Origin: Anseranas semipalmata
Lineage: Eukaryota; Chordata; Aves; Anseriformes; Anseranatidae
NCBI GenBank assembly: GCA_013399115.1
Contig: VXAA01006433.1
Coordinates: 717,129-781,128, forward strand
Reading direction: 5' to 3'
Length of the DNA stretch: 64,000 nucleotides
The notes below the pieces were generated by a model, which worked only from the letters and a program-made list of their open reading frames with translations, was not told the DNA's origin and ran no database searches. Position 1 is the stretch's first letter, and each line of letters starts with the position of its first letter. A program made the position numbers and the translations under genes. Shown here piece after piece: positions 63,006 through 64,000 of the stretch.

Positions 63006-64000
63006 TGCAGATAGTGTTGTATTTATGGCAGATATTGTCAAGAAAAGTCTCATTCCAGTGAAACTACTTATAAAGCAAGATTTCTTTTAAAATAACTGAG
63101 GAGTTTAATTAGAACGAGACTTCCTTCTTTCTTACAGTGAAACAGGATAAGAGAGTTATACGTATTTAACTAAGCAGCAGATTTGGCTTTTTTTTGCAAT
63201 ATTCAGCAACCATGGTGCTGAGAAGTCATGAGTCAGATCCCCAAAACTTGATTGTTTTTAGCAATTAGGAGAACTTGGAAAGCAGTACATTTTCTTTCTC
63301 TTTTTCACAGCCTAAGGTATCTTATCCCTGAAGAAACATTCACATCACGTTTTCAAGCTTTACTTTATAACTATGAAAATTAAAAACTTCCCTCATTTTC
63401 CCATTAAAGTTGACATTCTCACATAATACCGTTCCAAGAGTCAAATCATGTGTTGTTGGCAGAATAGCAAATGTAAGATGAATAAATTCTGAGCTAAAAA
63501 CATTGTTATTGGGTCTCAAGCATGACACTGTAACTTTATAAACTGAAGGTTTGAAATAGGACAGTTCTCTGGAGTATAGCTAAGAGCTGTGCAGGAAGGG
63601 CATTGGTGTGTGTAAAGATCTGCATACACATGGCTGCAGGTCCTTAGGGAACAGCCATTACCTGGCATCAGAATGTAATGTGTGGGCCTTCAGCTTATGA
63701 ATATTAAAATCCTGTGATAGCTCTGAGTCACGTACGTTTAACTTCATCCCTTCTTAGTCTGGGGTGCAGGTTAATTTGAGCCCATCCCAGTTAAAGTAAG
63801 CAGAAGTAAACATTTCTAAGAAATAATTCTGTAAGACTGCAAAATTGCTTCAGTCCTTTGATCTCCCCGTGATGAGGTAGCATGAAGTGAACGTAGCTAA
63901 ACAAAAAATCCCTAATGATACTGGCTATAAAAAGTGAAGAACTGGGTTGACAGACGATTAAATGATTTAGTGTATCTCTGCAAAAACCTCATACTGATTC

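Larger units (their letters stand above)
59503..64000 (+). other. ACMSD: ACMSD intron 8 (continues past the window)
   Basis: At least 4.5 kb. I looked for the final coding segment with the LGTDYPFP motif and did not find it. The stretch contains a sense CR1 fragment (59775-60050), an antisense one (62855-63005), a (TTTTG)n run followed by a G-rich tract (62651-62692) and a single undetermined base at 62874. Confidence 0.8.

Overview
This is vertebrate nuclear DNA, most likely from a bird. Evidence for that is fragments of CR1 LINEs ending in the sauropsid-type octamer (attctgtgattct at about 60034), an old avian-type retroviral LTR, sparse repeats, and short exons in long AT-rich introns with GT/AG borders. 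There are no prokaryotic operons, CRISPR arrays or complete RNA genes. Nearly every long open reading frame is chance. The real coding content is nine short exons of two genes arranged head to head, an order that matches the TMEM163-ACMSD neighbourhood of human chromosome 2.

Minus strand, 1 to about 19.6 kb: the 5' part of TMEM163, a zinc-efflux membrane protein related to the CDF/SLC30 transporters. Only exon 2 (13588-13707) is readable; it encodes the end of the cytosolic N-terminus and the first membrane helix. Exon 1 was not found. It probably lies in the 672-base assembly gap (18447-19118) inside a CpG island that should be the TMEM163 promoter. Positions 1-13587 are the next intron.

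19.6 to 40.4 kb: the intergenic interval. It holds a CR1 fragment (28.8-29.1 kb), a 116-bp imperfect palindrome (33418-33533), a small CpG-rich patch with an RFX/X-box-like site (36.34-36.52 kb), and a probable solo LTR (37355-37868).

Plus strand, 40374 to the end: ACMSD, the zinc-dependent decarboxylase that diverts tryptophan catabolism away from quinolinate and NAD synthesis. Eight coding exons join in frame to give residues 1-283 of about 336. Metal ligands His6, His8, His174 and His224 and active-site Arg47 and Arg235 are all present at human numbering. The last exon(s), with the final metal ligand (Asp291 in human), were not found before 64000. Introns 5 and 8 carry CR1 fragments.

I found no undescribed multi-gene system. 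The most useful leads are the long palindrome, the X-box CpG patch, the gap hiding TMEM163 exon 1, and the LTR.
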